From NCBI GenBank assembly GCA_902578175.1, contig CACHBY010000022.1, positions 1 to 7,987 of the forward strand: a DNA stretch of 7,987 bases, read 5' to 3'. Below are positions 4,756 through 7,987 of the stretch, piece after piece. The position numbers and the translations under genes were made by a program. This DNA is from an uncultured Pelagibacteraceae bacterium. GTDB lineage: Bacteria; Pseudomonadota; Alphaproteobacteria; Pelagibacterales; Pelagibacteraceae. The first letter of the stretch is position 1, and every line of letters starts with the position of its first letter. The notes beneath the pieces are model-generated. The model searched no databases and was not told the DNA's origin. It saw only the letters and a list, made by a program, of their open reading frames with translations.

Positions 4756-7484
4756 TAAGAACTTTGGGGACAATTAGATCTAGAACATCCTTTTTCGTTT
4801 ATTTTCCAACACATCGAGCATTTTGTTCCTTTTGCTTTTTCTGTAAGAACATTTACGTCTATGTTATTTTTATAGTTAACTTCAGCTTTAGAAGTTATAC
4901 AAAGTTCTGAAAAATCAATATCCTTTGATATACTTTCAAAATTTTGATCTAAATGAATTTTAATTTCAGCTTCTAAACTTGATCCTATTACTTTAGCTGC
5001 TCTTTTTTCCTCTATACTTACGTTGCATAAATTTCTGATTTTAATTAACTCAATCCATTTCTTATTTAATTTTTCATTATGAAAACATTTTGGAAAATTC
5101 AAAAAGTTTTCTAAATGAATGCTTTTCTGATTTTTAAATAATAATTGATAAATTTCCTCAGTTGTAAAGGACAAAATTGGAGCAAACCATCTAAGTAGAG
5201 AGTTTAAAATTATATTTAACAGCAAGATAGTTGATTTTCGCTTAGGGTCATCTAAAGAGTCACAATATAAAGTGTCTTTTCTTATATCAAAATAAAAAGC
5301 TGATAAATCTACAGTACAAAAATTTAATAATTCTTTGTACAAATTGTGAAAATCATAATTCTCAAAATATTTTTTGAAATTATTGTTTAAAGAATACAAT
5401 TTGTGTAGCATGTACTGCTCTAATTCAGGTAATTTATTTAGATCTATTTTTTCAAGATCAATTATCTCAAAATTATCGTTGAGATTTCCTAACAAATATC
5501 TAAATGTATTTCTAATCTTCCTATAAGATTCTGCATGTTGGTCTAAAATTGAATAATCTATTCTTAAATCTTCTGAATAATTTGATGATGCTACCCAAAT
5601 TCTTAAGATATCTGCTCCATATTTTTTTAAAATATCTTCTGGAGCAATCACATTTCCTAATGATTTAGACATTTTTAAACCTTTTCCATCTACAACAAAA
5701 CCGTGAGATAAAATGGATTCAAAAGGAGCTCTGCCTCTAGTTCCACATGACTCTAATAAGGATGAATGAAACCAACCTCTATGCTGATCTGAACCTTCTA
5801 AATACATTGACGCTGGCCATTTAAGGTCATTTCTTTTCTCTAATACAAATGAATGAGTTGAGCCACTATCAAACCAAACTTCAACAATATCACTTAATTT
5901 ATCATAATCTTCGGCTTTATAATTATCTCCTAAAAATCTTTGCGGATCGTCTGAAAACCAACAATCTGATCCCTCTTTTTCATAAATTGATGCAATATTT
6001 TCATTAACTTCATCATCAACCAAAATCTCTTTAGTTTTTTTATTAACAAAAATAGGTAAAGGTACACCCCATACTCTTTGTCTAGAAACACACCAATCAG
6101 GTCTAGTTTCTATCATAGATTTTAATCTTTCTTTTCCCTTGCTTGGATAAAATGTTGTATCATCGATAGCTTTTAAAGCTTTGCCTCTTAATTTATGACT
6201 TTCCATAGAAATAAACCACTGAGGTGTTGCTCTATGAACTAATGGCGCCTTTGACCTCCAAGAATGAGGGTAAGAATGAACTAATTCCCCATTTGATAAT
6301 AAATTTTTTTGTTCTTTAAGTTTTTCAATAACTATTGGGTTGGCTTTAAAAATATGAATGCCTTCAAATAATTTAACATTGTTTGTATACTTACCATCAC
6401 CGTCAACTGTCTCTATTGCTTTTATTCCGTTATTCAAACATAAATTAAAATCATCTGGCCCATGACTTGGTGCACAGTGAACAATTCCTGTACCCTGCTC
6501 CGTCGTAACAAACCTAGCCTCTAACATTGGAATTTCAGTTTCATAACCTAAGTTTAAAAATGGATGATTACAAATAGTATCTTTAAACTCTTTACCCTTT
6601 AACTTTTTAATTTCTTCATAATTTTTTATTCCACATTCATTTATTACTGAATCAAGTAAAGCTTGTGCAATAACTATTTTTCTATTTTTAAAATCTCCCT
6701 CATCGTTAACTTGCAATATAACATATTCTAATGCCTCATTATAAGCTAATGCTTTGTTAGCGGGAATTGTCCATGGAGTGGTTGTCCAAATTATAATTTC
6801 ACTTTCTTCTAATTCTTTAATCTTCGACGATCTTACTGAAAAGGATGTGTATATTGTATCTGACTTATGATCTTGATATTCTACCTCAGCATCAGCAAGA
6901 GCAGTTTTTTCAACAGTTGACCATAAAACTGGTTTGTACCCTCTGTATAAACTTCCTTCTTTAAGAAATTTTCCAAGCTCTCTTACTATTTGAGCCTCTG
7001 CATCAAAACTCATCGTAGAATAATAATTTTCCCAATCACCAACTACACCCAATCTTTTAAATTGACCTTTATGAATTTCAATCCATTTTTCTGCAAAAGA
7101 TCTGCACTCTTTTCTAAACTCAACTATAGGGACATCATTTTTATTTTTTTTATTTTTTTTATATTCCTCTTCTATTTTCCATTCGATCGGTAGACCATGG
7201 CAATCCCATCCAGGTACATAAATTGAGTCTTTACCATCCATTTGATGAAATTTTACAATTATATCTTTTAAAATTTTATTTAATGCTGTCCCCATATGAA
7301 TATTACCGTTTGCATATGGAGGGCCATCATGTAAGACAAATTTTTCTTTGCCTTTATTTGATTTTCTCAATTCATCATAAAGGTTAATTTTTTGCCAATA
7401 ATCTAGAATTTCAGGTTCTCTAATTGGTAAGTTTGCCTTCATTGAGAAAGCTGTTTTAGGTAGATTTATATCAGATTTACTCAT
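4755..7484 (-). CDS. ileS: Isoleucyl-tRNA synthetase
   Basis: IleRS charges tRNA-Ile with isoleucine and edits mischarged valine. The 909-residue class I synthetase is complete and slightly shorter than E. coli's (about 940). Features in order: GPPYANGNIHMGTALNKILK (54-73), where the HIGH signature reads HMGT; GWDCHGLPIE (92-101); CP1 editing-domain signatures WTTTPWTIPAN (233-243) and GTGIVHCAPSHGPDDF (331-346); WFDSGSTH (537-544); GSDQHRGWFHSSLL (564-577); KMSKS (604-608); an anticodon-binding helical region (about 650-830); and a C-terminal Cys cluster C889/C892/C900/C905 that is probably a zinc site but unusually spaced. A Lys/Asn run at 109-116 comes from A8 homopolymers. The ATG at 7484 overlaps the ribF stop as ATGA, and the TAA overlaps the lspA start as TAATG. 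There is no leader sequence before it, so no T-box or similar control is possible here. Confidence 0.98.
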   Translation of the reverse strand: MSKSDINLPKTAFSMKANLPIREPEILDYWQKINLYDELRKSNKGKEKFVLHDGPPYANGNIHMGTALNKILKDIIVKFHQMDGKDSIYVPGWDCHGLPIEWKIEEEYKKNKKNKNDVPIVEFRKECRSFAEKWIEIHKGQFKRLGVVGDWENYYSTMSFDAEAQIVRELGKFLKEGSLYRGYKPVLWSTVEKTALADAEVEYQDHKSDTIYTSFSVRSSKIKELEESEIIIWTTTPWTIPANKALAYNEALEYVILQVNDEGDFKNRKIVIAQALLDSVINECGIKNYEEIKKLKGKEFKDTICNHPFLNLGYETEIPMLEARFVTTEQGTGIVHCAPSHGPDDFNLCLNNGIKAIETVDGDGKYTNNVKLFEGIHIFKANPIVIEKLKEQKNLLSNGELVHSYPHSWRSKAPLVHRATPQWFISMESHKLRGKALKAIDDTTFYPSKGKERLKSMIETRPDWCVSRQRVWGVPLPIFVNKKTKEILVDDEVNENIASIYEKEGSDCWFSDDPQRFLGDNYKAEDYDKLSDIVEVWFDSGSTHSFVLEKRNDLKWPASMYLEGSDQHRGWFHSSLLESCGTRGRAPFESILSHGFVVDGKGLKMSKSLGNVIAPEDILKKYGADILRIWVASSNYSEDLRIDYSILDQHAESYRKIRNTFRYLLGNLNDNFEIIDLEKIDLNKLPELEQYMLHKLYSLNNNFKKYFENYDFHNLYKELLNFCTVDLSAFYFDIRKDTLYCDSLDDPKRKSTILLLNIILNSLLRWFAPILSFTTEEIYQLLFKNQKSIHLENFLNFPKCFHNEKLNKKWIELIKIRNLCNVSIEEKRAAKVIGSSLEAEIKIHLDQNFESISKDIDFSELCITSKAEVNYKNNIDVNVLTEKAKGTKCSMCWKINEKGCSRSNCPQSS

Positions 7485-7987
7485 TTAGTTTTTTTTGCAA
7501 TATTTAAATCAGATTTAATTTGTCTTCTAAGTTGATCAACATTCTTAAATTTTTTTTCTTTTCTAATAAACTTTAAAAACTGCACTGATAAAAGCTTATT
7601 ATAAAGATTTCCAGAAAAATTAAACAAATGTACCTCAAGTAAGATTTTTTTTTGATTAAATGTAGGTCTATAGCCAAGATTTGCTATGCCGCTCAATTTT
7701 TTTTGATTTTTTTTTCTTAGTACTCTTACAGCATAAACTCCTGGCTGTGCCAGAACATAATCCTTAATATCTATGTTACATGTTGGAAAGCCAATTTTTT
7801 TTCCAACCTGTCTACCCTTCTGAACTATTCCATCAATAGTCCATTCTCTTCCTAGAAATTTATTAGCTCTATTCAAATTACCTTTTTCTAATAAATTTCT
7901 TATTATCGTTGAAGATACTATTTTTTTACTTTTTAAAAGTGGTTTTGGCTTAACTACTCTATAATTATAATTTTTTTCATTTTGTAT
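7481..7987 (-). CDS. ribF: Bifunctional riboflavin kinase / FAD synthetase (5' partial)
   Basis: RibF phosphorylates riboflavin to FMN and adenylates FMN to FAD. The frame is open to the window end at 7987, giving 168 visible residues of a protein usually near 310, so most of the N-terminal FMN adenylyltransferase domain is missing. Its last motif is visible as VSSTIIRNLL (24-33; family ISSTxIR), followed by NRANKFLGREW (39-49). The C-terminal riboflavin kinase domain is complete, with GIVQKGRQVGKKIGFPTCNI (53-72; the GFPT substrate loop), PGVYAVRV (82-89), GIANLGYRPTF (100-110) and LEVHLFNFSGNLY (117-129), then RKEKKF (142-147). Numbering counts from base 7987. The in-frame TTG at 7876 is internal and is not the start. 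The stop (TGA 7483-7481) overlaps the ileS start as ATGA. A ribF-ileS-lspA order is common in Proteobacteria. Confidence 0.95.
   Translation of the reverse strand: MQNEKNYNYRVVKPKPLLKSKKIVSSTIIRNLLEKGNLNRANKFLGREWTIDGIVQKGRQVGKKIGFPTCNIDIKDYVLAQPGVYAVRVLRKKNQKKLSGIANLGYRPTFNQKKILLEVHLFNFSGNLYNKLLSVQFLKFIRKEKKFKNVDQLRRQIKSDLNIAKKTK

Noticed and set aside
4756..4773. Longer LspA starting at TTG 4773
   Set aside because: The ATG at 4755 gives the usual LspA length and a TAATG junction like that of bamF-pgi.
6990..7193. 67-codon plus-strand open frame inside ileS
   Set aside because: Its hydrophobic, Phe/Ile-rich tail is the complement of Lys-rich IleRS codons. It is a shadow frame with no independent support.
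7874..7876. TTG as the start of ribF
   Set aside because: The frame continues to base 7987 and encodes the SSTxIR motif upstream, so this is an internal Leu codon.
1..7987. tRNA, rRNA, riboswitch, CRISPR or mobile element
   Set aside because: No cloverleaf-like or CCA-ending gene, repeat-spacer pattern, inverted terminal repeats or transposase was seen, and only 23 bases are non-coding.

Overview
This window looks like a stretch of a very A+T-rich, streamlined alphaproteobacterial genome, most likely the SAR11/Pelagibacterales group. Four points support that: heavy Lys/Asn/Ile codon use; long A and T homopolymers inside genes; almost no non-coding DNA; and two genes I recognise as alphaproteobacterial families (a DUF2093 protein and a DUF3035/BamF-type lipoprotein beside lspA). 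The assignment is an inference from content and gene order; no rRNA or other direct taxonomic marker is present.

Layout, left to right. (1) Bases 1-756, plus strand: the 3' part of a lipid A late acyltransferase (LpxL/HtrB family), cut by the window start. (2) 757-951, minus: a 64-residue DUF2093 protein whose stop codon directly abuts the acyltransferase stop. (3) 952-974: a 23-base divergent gap, the only sequence in the window not covered by a gene. (4) 975-2800, plus: purD then rsmD, overlapping by ATGA. (5) 2797-7987, minus: one tightly overlapped run transcribed right to left, ribF (5' end cut by the window), ileS, lspA, bamF-like lipoprotein, pgi. Junctions are ATGA, TAATG, a 14-base overlap and TAATG, so it is probably one operon. 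rsmD and pgi converge with their stop codons sharing the palindrome TTAA.

Functionally these are core housekeeping genes: purine synthesis (purD), ribosome modification (rsmD), sugar phosphate isomerisation (pgi), isoleucine charging (ileS), flavin cofactor synthesis (ribF), and envelope biogenesis (lipid A acylation, lipoprotein signal peptidase LspA, and a lipoprotein that should itself be an LspA substrate). I found no mobile element, CRISPR array, RNA gene or convincing terminator.

I do not see an undescribed multi-gene system. The items most worth a second look are the extreme packing, the tiny divergent gap with a possible leaderless purD transcript, a short BamF-like lipoprotein, an atypical C-terminal cysteine cluster in IleRS, a short Pgi with an A11 tract near its start, and the lack of Shine-Dalgarno sequences.
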